From: Flavobacterium sp.
Lineage (GTDB): Bacteria; Bacteroidota; Bacteroidia; Flavobacteriales; Flavobacteriaceae
DNA length: 57,583 bases
NCBI RefSeq assembly: GCF_017985075.1
Contig: NZ_JAGNYF010000009.1
Location: 1-57,583, forward strand
Direction of reading: 5' to 3'
Made by a program: the position numbers and the translations under genes. A model generated the notes under the pieces. It saw nothing but the letters and a program-made list of their open reading frames with translations, searched no databases and had not been told where the DNA came from. Within the stretch, counting starts at the first letter, position 1. Each line of letters opens with the position of its first letter. Positions 34,795 through 43,860 of the stretch are shown one piece after another.

Positions 34795-35871
34795 ATGAAA
34801 AAGATACTTACATTCCTTTTATTTAGTACGCTATTTATTTCTTGTACAGGCAAAGTTGAAAATGGTAATTTATCAGATGGTTTATATGCTTTAATTGAAA
34901 CATCTAAAGGAGATATTACTATAAAATTAGAATTCGAAAAAGCGCCTTTTACAGTAGCAAACTTTGTTACATTAGCTGAAGGAAAAAATAATTATGTGAA
35001 CTCCAAATACAAAGGCATTCACTTCTACGACGGATTAACTTTTCACAGAGTCGAAGCAAATCCGCCAATGATTCAAGGTGGTGATCCTTTAGGTTCTGGG
35101 CAAGGCGGACCTGGGTACAAATTTAAAGATGAATTTCACCCAGAATTAAATCACGGAAAAGCGGGAATATTATCTATGGCAAATTCAGGACCTAACACAA
35201 ATGGTTCTCAGTTTTTCATAACAACAGATCAAACACCATATTTAGATAGAAAACACAGTGTTTTTGGCGAAGTAGTAGAAGGATTAGATATTGTAAGTAC
35301 AATTGTGGTTGGCGATAAAATAAATACTGTAAAAATCATCAGAAATGGTGATGCTGCTAAAAAATTCGACGCGGTTAAAGTCTTTAAAGAATATTTTGAT
35401 AAACAAGTCGAATTACAAAAAGTACTTGAGCAAGTTAAAATCAAAAAAGTAGCTCAAATTGAGGATATTAAAGCGACAGGAACCAAAACCAAAACAGGAT
35501 TAATTTATAAATTAATTTCTTCAGGAAAAGGAAAAAAACCAGTTTATAGCCAAGAAGTATTTGTACATTATGCAGGATTTTTTGTTGATGGCACGCTGTT
35601 TGACACAAGTTATGCGAATGTAGCCGAAGAAAATGGCGTATTAGATGAAGCCAGAAAAGAAGCAAACGGATATGCACCTTTTCCATTTACTTACGGAAGT
35701 AAAACTGGCTTAATTCCTGGATTTATTGAAGGATTAGAAAATATGAAATTTGGCGATAAAATGGCCTTATTAATACCCGGGCATTTAGGATATGGCGAAC
35801 AAGGGTATGGCGCCATTCCGCCTAATGCCACATTATTATTTGAAGTAGAATTATTAGAAAAACCAAATTAA
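34795..35871 (+). CDS. Lipoprotein with cyclophilin and FKBP domains
   Basis: The 358-residue lipoprotein has LFISC as lipobox. A cyclophilin domain (about 30-190) shows [52 protein letters not shown] and [10 protein letters not shown]. An FKBP domain (about 225-358) shows [37 protein letters not shown] and [20 protein letters not shown]. Two unrelated PPIase folds in one chain are expected to act as an envelope folding factor. It is a close paralogue of the next gene and probably shares its operon with gldI. Confidence 0.9.
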   Translation: MKKILTFLLFSTLFISCTGKVENGNLSDGLYALIETSKGDITIKLEFEKAPFTVANFVTLAEGKNNYVNSKYKGIHFYDGLTFHRVEANPPMIQGGDPLGSGQGGPGYKFKDEFHPELNHGKAGILSMANSGPNTNGSQFFITTDQTPYLDRKHSVFGEVVEGLDIVSTIVVGDKINTVKIIRNGDAAKKFDAVKVFKEYFDKQVELQKVLEQVKIKKVAQIEDIKATGTKTKTGLIYKLISSGKGKKPVYSQEVFVHYAGFFVDGTLFDTSYANVAEENGVLDEARKEANGYAPFPFTYGSKTGLIPGFIEGLENMKFGDKMALLIPGHLGYGEQGYGAIPPNATLLFEVELLEKPN

Positions 35872-35877
35872 TTAAAA

Positions 35878-37086
35878 ATGAAAAAGTTAGTAGTATTATT
35901 GTGTGCATTAACTGCCACTATTTCTTTAGCACAAACTAAAAATGCAAAACCAAAACCAGTAGTTTTGGAAGGTATATTTGCAGAAATTTATACCAACAAA
36001 GGTAAAATTGCCTTACAATTAGAATTTCAAAAAACACCTATTACTGTTGCCAATTTTATTACGTTAGCAGAAGGTAAAAATGAATTTGTAACCAACGACA
36101 GAAAAGGAAAACCTTATTACGATGGTTTAAAATTCCATAGAGTTATTGCGAATTTTATGATTCAAGGTGGTTGTCCTTTAGGAACTGGAGCAGGAGATCC
36201 TGGATATAAATTTAAAGACGAATTTGATCCAAGTTTAAAACACGACAAGCCAGGAATTTTATCTATGGCAAATTCTGGACCTGCAACAAATGGGTCTCAG
36301 TTTTTCATCACACATAAAGATACACCTTGGTTAAACAACAAACACAGTATTTTTGGTCACGTTATTGAAGGGCAAAAAGTAGTAGATGCTATTGCTCAGG
36401 ACGATGTAATTGAAAAAGTAGTAATTGTTAGAAAAGGAAAATTAGCTAAAAATTTCAATGCAGAAAAAGTATTTTCAGAATATATGAAAATGAAACCTGA
36501 ATTAGATAAAAAAGAAGCAGAAGAAAACAGAATTAAGGCAGAAGCAAATGCAAAATTAGAAGCAGAAAGAAAACAAAAAGAATCGGAAGCAAAAGCCATT
36601 GCTGATAAAGAAATGAAAGAAAAATTAGGTCCGCTTTTAGCTGCTAAAGTTGCTGAATTAGCTGCTTTAAAAGCAAAAACAACAACTACGGCTTCTGGTT
36701 TACAATATAGCATCTTACAAAAAGGAACAGGCGTAAAACCAGCAGAAGGTAAAGATATTTATGTGCATTATGCAGGATATTTAGAAGATGGGAGTCTTTT
36801 TGACAGTAGCTACGAAGCCATAAACAAAATGTATGGTAAATTTGACCTAAACAGAGCCAATCAAAACGGTTACCAACCTTTTCCATTTAAATACGGAAGC
36901 AAAGGGGGTTTAATCCCTGGATTTTTAGAAGGAATTAACAATATGAATTTCAATGATAAAGCAATTTTCTTTATTCCAGCTAAATTAGGATATGGAGAAA
37001 GAGGTGCTGGGAACGTGATTCCACCAAACAGTAATATCATTTTTGAAGTGGAAATTTTAGAAAGTTTACCAACTGCAAAACAATAA
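35878..37086 (+). CDS. Periplasmic protein with cyclophilin and FKBP domains
   Basis: The 402-residue protein has a signal peptide (LVVLLCALTATISLAQ) without a lipobox, unlike its lipoprotein paralogue upstream. The cyclophilin part shows KFHRVIANFMIQGGCPLG and [18 protein letters not shown]. The FKBP part shows IYVHYAGYLEDGSLFDSSY, GLIPGFLEGINNMNFNDK and GYGERGAGNVIPPNSNIIFEV. A longer lysine/glutamate-rich helical linker (about 200-265) separates the two. A 12-bp terminator follows, ending the isomerase cluster. Confidence 0.9.
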   Translation: MKKLVVLLCALTATISLAQTKNAKPKPVVLEGIFAEIYTNKGKIALQLEFQKTPITVANFITLAEGKNEFVTNDRKGKPYYDGLKFHRVIANFMIQGGCPLGTGAGDPGYKFKDEFDPSLKHDKPGILSMANSGPATNGSQFFITHKDTPWLNNKHSIFGHVIEGQKVVDAIAQDDVIEKVVIVRKGKLAKNFNAEKVFSEYMKMKPELDKKEAEENRIKAEANAKLEAERKQKESEAKAIADKEMKEKLGPLLAAKVAELAALKAKTTTTASGLQYSILQKGTGVKPAEGKDIYVHYAGYLEDGSLFDSSYEAINKMYGKFDLNRANQNGYQPFPFKYGSKGGLIPGFLEGINNMNFNDKAIFFIPAKLGYGERGAGNVIPPNSNIIFEVEILESLPTAKQ

Positions 37087-37107
37087 ATACAGAAATATAT
37101 ATTTAAT

Positions 37108-37140
37108 ATCTCATCTTGATTTATCAAGGTGAGATTTTTT
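37108..37140 (+). terminator. Terminator of the isomerase cluster
   Basis: A 12-bp stem ATCTCATCTTGA / TCAAGGTGAGAT (one G-T pair) with loop TTTA is followed by TTTTT, 22 bases after the stop codon. Confidence 0.88.
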
Positions 37141-37201
37141 ATTTGTAGTAATTCATACATTTACTTAAGGTTTTACTTACTTTTGTATTTAAATTAATTT
37201 A

Positions 37202-37615
37202 ATGGCACGAATTTTATCCATAGATTACGGACAAAAACGAACAGGAATTGCGGTTACAGACGACTTTCAAATTATTGCAAGCGGACTTACCACTATTCCA
37301 TCTACAGATTTAATTGCTTTTTTAAAAACCTATTTTTCTAAAGAAAATGTGGAAACTGTAATCATTGGCGAACCGAAACAAATGAACGGCTTACCAAGTG
37401 AAAGCACAGAAATTATTGAAAAATTTATAACGCAGTTTCATACCGAATTTCCAAATATGAAAATGGAACGTGTAGATGAACGTTTTACCTCAAAAATGGC
37501 ATTTCAAACTATGATTGATAGCGGTTTAAAGAAAAAACAACGCCAAAACAAAGGATTAATTGACGAAATTGCCGCAACAATACTATTGCAAGATTATTTG
37601 AATTACAAAAAATAA
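37202..37615 (+). CDS. ruvX: Holliday junction resolvase-like RuvX (YqgF)
   Basis: The 137-residue protein has the RNase H-like elements RILSIDYGQKRTGIAVTDD at 3-21, VIIGEPKQMNG near 58, VDERFTSKMAFQTM near 98 and the C-terminal acidic DEIAATILLQDYL. The family acts in 16S rRNA 5' maturation and possibly on recombination intermediates. A TACTTTTG element (37178-37185) lies 16 bases upstream. In other flavobacteria I recall it next to def and mazG, which here lie 12-14 kb away. Confidence 0.9.
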   Translation: MARILSIDYGQKRTGIAVTDDFQIIASGLTTIPSTDLIAFLKTYFSKENVETVIIGEPKQMNGLPSESTEIIEKFITQFHTEFPNMKMERVDERFTSKMAFQTMIDSGLKKKQRQNKGLIDEIAATILLQDYLNYKK

Positions 37616-37680
37616 AGCGTAAATTTGAATTTAAGATTTACGAGTTTAGATTTACGAAACCTAAAACCTGAAACAAAAAA
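37616..37680 (+). repeat. Short direct-repeat words between ruvX and the SRPBCC-like gene
   Basis: AGATTTACGA occurs at 37634-37643 and 37648-37657, fourteen bases apart, within a TTTACG-rich stretch ending CCTAAAACCTGAAAC. It is another degenerate word-like tract in an intergenic gap. No terminator or promoter match is evident. Confidence 0.4.
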
Positions 37681-37688
37681 ACAAAACA

Positions 37689-38081
37689 ATGAATTTAGAA
37701 AGTCCAAAAACAAACGTAAAAAAATCAGCTGAATACATTTTTAATGCCTTATCAGATATTAAAAATTTCGAAAAATTAATGCCTGAAAATATGGCAAAAT
37801 TTGAAGTTATTGATGAAAATTGCTTTGAATTTGGTTTAAAAGGTATGCCTGAAATTAAATTGGTAAAAAAAGCAAGCACACCAAATTCAGAAATTATTTT
37901 AGGTGCTGCATCAAGTAAATTACCGTTTACTTTAACTGCAAAAATAGATGCGATTTCAGAAAATGAAACCGATATACAATTGTTTTTTGAAGGTGAATTT
38001 AATGCAATGATGGCGATGATGGTAAAAGGACCTATTACTAAGTTTATTGAAACTTTATCAAGTAATATGGATAAATTATAG
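37689..38081 (+). CDS. SRPBCC (START-like) family protein
   Basis: The 130-residue protein reads as a helix-grip fold: VKKSAEYIFNALSDIKNFEKLMPENM at the N-terminus, alternating strands (FEFGLKGMPEIKLVKK, FTLTAKIDAISENETDIQLFFE) and a long C-terminal helix GPITKFIETLSSNMDKL. Such proteins bind hydrophobic ligands or act in ribosome association (RatA-like); no specific function can be assigned. It precedes a secreted hypothetical protein with a two-base gap, so the two may be cotranscribed. Confidence 0.68.
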   Translation: MNLESPKTNVKKSAEYIFNALSDIKNFEKLMPENMAKFEVIDENCFEFGLKGMPEIKLVKKASTPNSEIILGAASSKLPFTLTAKIDAISENETDIQLFFEGEFNAMMAMMVKGPITKFIETLSSNMDKL

Positions 38082-38083
38082 TT

Positions 38084-38947
38084 ATGAAGAAACTATTTTT
38101 ATTGTTTTTTATTGCGATAGCATTAAATTCATTTGCTCAAAATGGTAGAATGAATCAACAAACATCTGGTGTTGAATTTTATTTTGGAAAAAAAGATTAT
38201 GTACCTGCAACGGTTCAACTAACTAATGGGAAAACATTAATGGGTGAAGTTCAAGATTTTGATTCTCCAAACATAATTGAGATCAGAGATTTTGGGTTTA
38301 AACCTAGTGATCTAGAAAACGATATTAATTATAATAGAAAAAAAATTAGATTTAGAAAAAATGCAGATGATACTTCAATTCAAATTTCAGCAGATTCAAT
38401 AAATTATATTACGCACTTTGATATAGAGACAAAAGATATCAAAGAATTTAAAAGATTAAATATTTTGACAACAAATAACAATGGCAAGATTGAAAAAACT
38501 GACCGTGTTATATTTTTGCCTTTAATTAAAAAAGATTCGATAAATTTCTATGGTTATAATATGATAGCGCAAGGCAAATATGTTAGAACAGTTTTTTATT
38601 TAAATAATTCAAAAGATAATTTAGCTATTAATCCTTTAGATTTTAGTATGATGGACTTATTCAAAAATCAAAGTAAAATTGGGCAAGAAGTAGTAAATGC
38701 AATTAAGCACGTTACTAATGATTGTCCAGAGTTTCAGAAAATACTCGATCAAAAGATGGATGTTTCAGAAGAAATGAAAAAAGACGCCATACAAAAATAT
38801 CAGAAAATGCAAAGCGACGTAAACGAAGGAAAGAAAAACTTAAAAACTAAAAAAGAAAAACGAGATTTTGAAAGTACCGTTTTTGCTAATTATTATTTAG
38901 ATCCTTTTATAAAACTAACTGAGAGTTATAAAACTATGTGTAAATAA
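38084..38947 (+). CDS. Secreted hypothetical protein, 287 aa
   Basis: I do not recognise the family. It has a signal peptide (LFLLFFIAIALNSFAQ). A strand-rich N-terminal half follows with VEFYFGKKDYVPATVQLTNG and GEVQDFDSPNIIEIRDFG, and a helical lysine-rich C-terminal half (ILDQKMDVSEEMKKDAIQKY, NLKTKKEKRDFESTVF). Only two cysteines are seen (C at NDCPEF and the penultimate residue). A periplasmic or surface location is likely. A terminator follows immediately. Confidence 0.6.
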   Translation: MKKLFLLFFIAIALNSFAQNGRMNQQTSGVEFYFGKKDYVPATVQLTNGKTLMGEVQDFDSPNIIEIRDFGFKPSDLENDINYNRKKIRFRKNADDTSIQISADSINYITHFDIETKDIKEFKRLNILTTNNNGKIEKTDRVIFLPLIKKDSINFYGYNMIAQGKYVRTVFYLNNSKDNLAINPLDFSMMDLFKNQSKIGQEVVNAIKHVTNDCPEFQKILDQKMDVSEEMKKDAIQKYQKMQSDVNEGKKNLKTKKEKRDFESTVFANYYLDPFIKLTESYKTMCK

Positions 38948-38950
38948 GAA

Positions 38951-38981
38951 AAAGCGACAATTAATTTTGTCGTTTTTTTTT
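38951..38981 (+). terminator. Terminator after the 287-aa secreted protein
   Basis: Stem CGACAA / TTGTCG, extended by flanking A and T runs, is followed by at least eight T residues. It begins 4 bases after the stop codon. Confidence 0.75.
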
Positions 38982-39019
38982 GGATTATGTATTAAAGTGA
39001 TTTTAGTTTAAGAAAGTAT

Positions 39020-39547
39020 TTAATTCAGTTCAATTTTATCAATTACCAATTGAAAAGACTCATTTTTTTTATTGCCAATTAAAAAAATCAATTCTTCAAA
39101 TGAATTGCTGTTATAATTAGGTAGATTTAGATCCTGACCACGAAAAGAAGGGTATAAATCTTTCATATTAATATTAATTTCTTGCCAGTCTCCATTAGTT
39201 TTAAATGTGGAGATATAAGAATAATATTTTGATATTTTGTCTTTAATTCTAATTTGGTAGTCTTTGCCGTCGCCTTTTAGTTTTAGAGTAATTTTACTGT
39301 CAGCGTTAGTATTAATTTTGTCAAATTGATACCTTACAGACGAAAATCCTCCATAATTTTCAGTAGACACTGTACCCGAGAATACGCCATTCCCATCATC
39401 ATCGATAGAAAACCGACCATTGGAACGACCGCCCATTACCACATCATCAACTATTAACCAGTCGGAAACGTTTGAGTTTTTAGAAAAATCATAAATTGAA
39501 ATTGTATTCATAGTAAAGCAAAAGAAAAGTAATAAAAGTAACTTCAT
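39020..39547 (-). CDS. CIA30-family (galactose-binding-like) secreted protein
   Basis: The 175-residue protein has a short signal peptide (LLLLFFCFTMNTI). The CIA30 beta-sandwich follows: WLIVDDVVMGGRSNGRFSID near 30-49, GVFSGTVSTENYGGFSSVRY, LKLKGDGKDYQIRIKD and a C-terminal strand FQLVIDKIELN. The family is named after a complex I assembly factor, but bacterial members are mostly uncharacterised carbohydrate-binding-like domains. It is upstream of nothing in the same direction except the window-left menC terminator gap. Confidence 0.75.
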   Translation of the reverse strand: MKLLLLLFFCFTMNTISIYDFSKNSNVSDWLIVDDVVMGGRSNGRFSIDDDGNGVFSGTVSTENYGGFSSVRYQFDKINTNADSKITLKLKGDGKDYQIRIKDKISKYYSYISTFKTNGDWQEININMKDLYPSFRGQDLNLPNYNSNSFEELIFLIGNKKNESFQLVIDKIELN

Positions 39548-39580
39548 AACACGTATAATTTATAGGAATTATTTGTAAAC

Positions 39581-40615
39581 TTACAATTTAAATTCCCAAT
39601 TTCGTTCCTTTACGTAAAATAACTTGCCGTTTTTAATTTCTAATGGACAAGCGAAATTATTAGTATACAAACCACCCGTTCCTAATCCTTGTGGCATTTT
39701 ATTGTTTAACGTGTACGTAAATTGTGCAATCGCATTTAATCCCACATTACTTTCCAATGCCGAAGTAATCCACCAACCAATATTTCGTTTTTCAGCTAAT
39801 TCTATCCATTCTAAGCTACCTTTTATGCCGCCAATAAAACTGGGCTTCAAAATAATATATTGTGGCTGTATGGCGTCTAAAAGCATTGCTTTAGCTTCAT
39901 ATTTAAAAACACCAATCAACTCTTCATCTAACGCTATTGGAAAAGGTGTGGTTTTGCATAGCTCTGACATCTTGTCAGTGTTGTTTTTTTGAACAGGCTG
40001 CTCAATGCTATGTAATTCAAATTCAGATAATTGATTTAATTTATTTAAAGCTTCATTTGAATCAAAAGCACCGTTTGCATCTACACGTATTTCAATGGTT
40101 TTTGCATCAAAATGTTGACGAATAAATCGCAATAAACCCAATTCTTTTTCAAAATCTATAGCGCCAATTTTCAATTTTATACAGGTAAAACCTTCCGCTA
40201 ATTTTTCTTCAATTTGTTGTTTCATAAACGCTTCCTCACCCATCCAAACCAATCCATTAATTAAAATTGAATCTTTCGATTGGGTAAATTCAGAAGGAAA
40301 CAATTCAAATAGAGATTTAGCTTGTAAAGATAAAAATGCCATCTCAACACCAAATTGAATGGAAGGAAATTCAAGTAATGCATCCCATAATTGATCCTTA
40401 CCTAAATGAATGTTTTCACACACCCATTTCAATTTTTCTTCATAATCTGGTCGGTCATCAACTGATAAACCACGCAACAATCCGCACTCACCTATTCCAA
40501 TTTTACCATTTTCTTCCAATAGTAAAAACCAGGTTTCTTTTTCCGTCATCACACCACGAGAGGTACCGCTTGGACGTTTAAAGTTTAGGATGTATTTTTT
40601 ATAGGTAGCTTTCAT
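39581..40615 (-). CDS. menC: o-Succinylbenzoate synthase
   Basis: The 344-residue enolase-superfamily enzyme has GFTCIKLKIGAIDFEKEL with the catalytic KxK region, EIRVDANGAFD and SIEQPVQ as metal ligands, FPIALDEELIG for the third ligand, and YIILKPSFIGGIKG with the second lysine. It dehydrates SHCHC to o-succinylbenzoate in menaquinone synthesis. Together with menA and menB upstream on the same strand it supplies the quinone of the respiratory chain. Confidence 0.9.
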   Translation of the reverse strand: MKATYKKYILNFKRPSGTSRGVMTEKETWFLLLEENGKIGIGECGLLRGLSVDDRPDYEEKLKWVCENIHLGKDQLWDALLEFPSIQFGVEMAFLSLQAKSLFELFPSEFTQSKDSILINGLVWMGEEAFMKQQIEEKLAEGFTCIKLKIGAIDFEKELGLLRFIRQHFDAKTIEIRVDANGAFDSNEALNKLNQLSEFELHSIEQPVQKNNTDKMSELCKTTPFPIALDEELIGVFKYEAKAMLLDAIQPQYIILKPSFIGGIKGSLEWIELAEKRNIGWWITSALESNVGLNAIAQFTYTLNNKMPQGLGTGGLYTNNFACPLEIKNGKLFYVKERNWEFKL

Positions 40616-40617
40616 TT

Positions 40618-40690
40618 TGTTAAACAGAGTTTCGCAAAGATTCGCAAAATTTGTGTGACTTTACGTATTCTTCGTGCGTCTCTGCGAAAT
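40618..40690. repeat. Degenerate TTTCGCAAAGA / GACGCACGAAG word tract
   Basis: The menC upstream gap contains GTTTCGCAAAGATTCGCAAAAT and, in the inverse sense, CTTCGTGCGTCTCTGCGAAAT. These are short words with period near 8-9, partly dyad-symmetric, and similar to generic GCAAAGACGCA repeats seen in many Bacteroidetes gaps. No coding potential is seen. Confidence 0.45.
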
Positions 40691-40692
40691 AA

Positions 40693-41883
40693 TTATTCAA
40701 GGATTCTTAGTATTTTTTTAAAATTATTTATTGGAAAGCCTTTCTTTTCAAACTCAGAAAAATCAGATTTCGTTTGATTTACCCAACTTGTATTTGAGGC
40801 AATGTTTTGCGTTTTGTATTGATTATGAAGGTCTTTAGCTTCCGAAACACGGTCTGTAAATAAATACACGTGAGCCAATTGCAATTGATGTGTTAAATCG
40901 TTCTTTTCTAAAGCTATAGCTTTGTTTATATTATCTTCTGCTTTAGCAAATTGTTTTGAAAATAAGTAGAAATTTCCCAATAAACCATAATCGATATGAC
41001 TGGCTGCTTTTTTAAATATAATTTCGTCTTGAATTTTTGAAATGGCTTCATCAACTTTATTATTCTTATTTAACTGAACGGCTTCTATTCGTATCGTATT
41101 TAAATACAAATCAAATTGATTGGTTTTTTTTAAAGCTATTTCTTGTACCTCAGCAACTGCTTTAGATTTCTCTACTGCTATCAATTGTTTGTACTCAGAA
41201 TATTTGTATTTTTCTGTAAAACTTGCTACAAATTGAGCTAAAAAAACGGCTTCTTTTGGTGATTTTTTATACCAATCTAATTTTTTTCCAAGTGTAACTA
41301 TTTCTTTTTTTGTTTCTAAATTCCAACCTCTACTGGCTGAATAATCTATCCAAGAAACCACTTCCAATACTATTTTGGTGCTTAATACCCAGTTTTTATT
41401 TTCAAAAACAAACCAAATATTTGGTGTGTTTTCAAAACATTTTGTGTTTTTAATAGAAATTACTTTACTGTCTTTATTTATGGGTTCTTTACTGAAATAA
41501 CAAGCCGTTTCTAACTTTCCGTCTTTTAAAAACTGATTTCCGGCCTTCTCAGATGTGTAAATTCCATAAACACAAGTATCGTCGCCAGAAAGAGAATTAG
41601 TTAATACAATAGCGCCTGCTGTGCCTTGACTAATACCTGTAGGATCTGGTATGGCTTTTAGTATAGATGCCAAGCTATTTGTGATTTTTCCGTTTTCATC
41701 AATTAATGAAATTCGGAATACAAATTCAGAGGCACCCTCAGGCAAGTCGTCAATTTTCACTAAGGTTCGGTTGCCCGATGAAAGTTTAATTTCTTTAGTA
41801 AACGCGCGTTCTTTATCCCAAAAACCATCTTTCTGAGCGAAAGAAATTTGAGTAATAAGAAGAAATAAGAATATTTTTTTCAT
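40693..41883 (-). CDS. Secreted TPR-like protein, 396 aa
   Basis: The protein starts with a signal peptide (MKKIFLFLLITQISFAQ). Residues 25-180 form a strand-rich domain with two cysteine-containing segments (GDDTCVYGIYTSEK, LETACYFSKEP). The C-terminal half is helical with at least one tetratricopeptide pair: LLGNFYLFSKQFAKAEDNINKAIALEKN near 310-337 and LAHVYLFTDRVSEAKDLHNQY. The function is unknown; a periplasmic scaffold role is plausible. It lies between menC and the MBL-fold gene on the same strand. Confidence 0.65.
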   Translation of the reverse strand: MKKIFLFLLITQISFAQKDGFWDKERAFTKEIKLSSGNRTLVKIDDLPEGASEFVFRISLIDENGKITNSLASILKAIPDPTGISQGTAGAIVLTNSLSGDDTCVYGIYTSEKAGNQFLKDGKLETACYFSKEPINKDSKVISIKNTKCFENTPNIWFVFENKNWVLSTKIVLEVVSWIDYSASRGWNLETKKEIVTLGKKLDWYKKSPKEAVFLAQFVASFTEKYKYSEYKQLIAVEKSKAVAEVQEIALKKTNQFDLYLNTIRIEAVQLNKNNKVDEAISKIQDEIIFKKAASHIDYGLLGNFYLFSKQFAKAEDNINKAIALEKNDLTHQLQLAHVYLFTDRVSEAKDLHNQYKTQNIASNTSWVNQTKSDFSEFEKKGFPINNFKKILRILE

Positions 41884-41924
41884 TAAATAGTTTTTCTGTT
41901 GTTAAGCAATTTTGATACCAAAGT

Positions 41925-42602
41925 TTATAAATCGATGCTTTGTCCTATTTCTAATAACATTAAATCTTTTCCTTTTTGGAAGAATTTACGTTTGGCTTCT
42001 TCGTGATTAATTTCGATATAACCGAAAGTATCGTAATGATAGCCTAATATTTTATCACATTCTACAAAGTCTGAAGCGATAATAGCATCTTCCACATCCA
42101 TTGTAAAATTACTTCCGATAGGCAAAATAGCCAAATCTAATTTGGTTCGCATCGGAATCAATTTCATATCCATTGTTAAAGCCGTATCGCCAGCGATGTA
42201 TATGTTTTTATGCTCACCTTCAATTACAAATCCACCTGGTTGCCCACCATAGCTTCCATCAGGAAATGAGGAGGTATGAATCGCATTCACGTATTTGACA
42301 TTCCCAAATTCGAAATCCCAACTTCCGCCGTGGTTCATTGGATGATAATGAAATCCTTTATTTCCATAATGTGAAGCAATTTCATAATTAGATACAATTA
42401 CTGCATCTGTTCGTTTGGCAATAGTTTCCACATCTAAAATATGGTCTTGATGCGCATGTGTTAGCAATATATAATCGGCTTCAATTTCATCTATAGAAAT
42501 GTGAGACGCTTTTGCATTTCCTGTAATAAAAGGATCTACCAAAATATGAGTATCATTGATTTGAATACCCAAGCACGCGTGTCCGTAAAATGTTATTTTC
42601 AT
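41925..42602 (-). CDS. Metal-dependent hydrolase, MBL fold (UPF0173)
   Basis: The 225-residue protein begins MKITFYGHACLGIQINDTH and carries the HxHxDH metal motif in LLTHAHQDHILD near 48-59. Later ligands are HTSSFPDG, YIAGDTALTMDMK and GYHYDTFGYIEI. The UPF0173 group consists of small metallo-hydrolases of unknown substrate. It lies next to menA in a men gene cluster, 17 bases downstream, so cotranscription is likely, but a menaquinone role is not established. Confidence 0.87.
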   Translation of the reverse strand: MKITFYGHACLGIQINDTHILVDPFITGNAKASHISIDEIEADYILLTHAHQDHILDVETIAKRTDAVIVSNYEIASHYGNKGFHYHPMNHGGSWDFEFGNVKYVNAIHTSSFPDGSYGGQPGGFVIEGEHKNIYIAGDTALTMDMKLIPMRTKLDLAILPIGSNFTMDVEDAIIASDFVECDKILGYHYDTFGYIEINHEEAKRKFFQKGKDLMLLEIGQSIDL

Positions 42603-42619
42603 AGTTACTATTATTTTTA

Positions 42620-43516
42620 TTAATATAAAAAGCTAATCCAAATTAGTATACTTAAAACAAATGTTCCTAATGCTACTTTTTTTAATTCAGGATCAAAATC
42701 TACAGCAGAAGTTGATTTTCTTACTTTTTCTAAATGCATTAAAAAGAAAATAAAAACAAAAAAGCTTAAAAATATTTTCGTTTTTACTCCTATTGAAAAG
42801 ACAAACAAACATAAAAACGGAACAATAATTAAGAAATGTTGGTATTTTTTAGCCCATTTCAATCCAAACTTTACCACTAACGTATTTTTATTTGCGATTC
42901 TGTCATTCTCAATATCGCGCATATTATTTAAGTTTAATACAGCGGTGCTTAACATCCCTATCGCCGTAGCGGGAAGAAATAATTTAATATCGATATGTTG
43001 CGAGTACAAAAAATTGCTTCCAATAACAGCTACTAATCCAAAAAAGATAAAAACGAAAACATCTCCAAAACCGCTATATCCATAAGCATTATTTCCAACG
43101 GTATATTTTATGGCTGCGGCAATTGAAGCCATTCCTAACACCAAAAAAGTAAACGAATACACAAAATTTTCTTGTCCAAATGCAAAATAAATTAAAGCTA
43201 CAGCTAAAACAAAGGCTATAACCGAGTTGATGATAATTGCCTTTTTCATTTGGGCAGACGTAATTTCACCCGAAGCTACTAATCGCTTTTCGCCAATTCT
43301 ATTGGCATCTGTGCCTTTTATGCCATCGCCATAATCGTTAGCGAAATTGGATAATATTTGAAAAGATAATGTGGTACATAATGCCAACACAAAAATAATC
43401 CAATCAAATGAATGTTGGTAATACGCATACGCACTTCCTACCAAAATTCCAGAAATAGAAAGGGGTAACGTTCGTAAGCGTGCCGCTTGAATCCAAGGTT
43501 GTATTGTGTTTTTCAT
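42620..43516 (-). CDS. menA: 1,4-dihydroxy-2-naphthoate prenyltransferase
   Basis: The 298-residue polytopic UbiA-family protein has the two aspartate motifs NFANDYGDGIKGTD near 61-74 and NNMRDIENDRIANKNTL near 186-202, with about eight to nine membrane helices. It transfers the polyprenyl chain to DHNA, giving demethylmenaquinone, in the cytoplasmic membrane. The start ATG overlaps the stop of the 85-residue membrane protein by one base. Confidence 0.93.
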   Translation of the reverse strand: MKNTIQPWIQAARLRTLPLSISGILVGSAYAYYQHSFDWIIFVLALCTTLSFQILSNFANDYGDGIKGTDANRIGEKRLVASGEITSAQMKKAIIINSVIAFVLAVALIYFAFGQENFVYSFTFLVLGMASIAAAIKYTVGNNAYGYSGFGDVFVFIFFGLVAVIGSNFLYSQHIDIKLFLPATAIGMLSTAVLNLNNMRDIENDRIANKNTLVVKFGLKWAKKYQHFLIIVPFLCLFVFSIGVKTKIFLSFFVFIFFLMHLEKVRKSTSAVDFDPELKKVALGTFVLSILIWISFLY

Positions 43517-43773
43517 TAAACTAAGAAAACGATTAATAGTGTAATTACATTTAATGCCAAACTAAAATACGACATCAAACTATTTTTGTTTTTAATTAGT
43601 GAATAGGTATTTAGTATTGGCAAAACAATAAACAACACTAACATTGGAAGCCAAATAATTTCAAAAAGAACTCCTAAAATAGTAATCTGATATACATCAA
43701 TTGTTTTGCTAAGCAACCAATACAATAGCATTGAACTACTTAAAACTAAAAGAAGTTTTTTATTTGTGAACAC
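43516..43773 (-). CDS. Small membrane protein, 85 aa
   Basis: The protein consists of two hydrophobic segments (LLLVLSSSMLLYWLLSK and EIIWLPMLVLFIVLPIL) and a third near the C-terminus (LALNVITLLIVFLV). No family is recognised. It is tightly coupled to menA by a one-base overlap, which suggests coexpression. The gap upstream is a pyrimidine-rich repeat tract, so its promoter is unclear. Confidence 0.6.
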   Translation of the reverse strand: MFTNKKLLLVLSSSMLLYWLLSKTIDVYQITILGVLFEIIWLPMLVLFIVLPILNTYSLIKNKNSLMSYFSLALNVITLLIVFLV

Positions 43774-43860
43774 TTTTTACTTTTCTCTTTTCTCTTTTCT
43801 CTTTTTACTTTTACCCTTTACCTATCACCCTTTACCTAACACCCTTCACCCTTCACCCAT
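43774..43860 (+). repeat. Pyrimidine-rich CTCTTTT and CCCTTTA heptamer tract
   Basis: The plus strand is almost purely pyrimidine with interspersed A: TTTTCTCTTTTCTCTTTT followed by CCCTTTACC and CACCCTTCACCC units of period 7. It fills the whole gap between menB and the small membrane protein gene. The heptamer matches the tracts at 53130, 54109 and, inverted, 50921. A homopurine-homopyrimidine stretch of this length could adopt triplex DNA. Confidence 0.7.
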
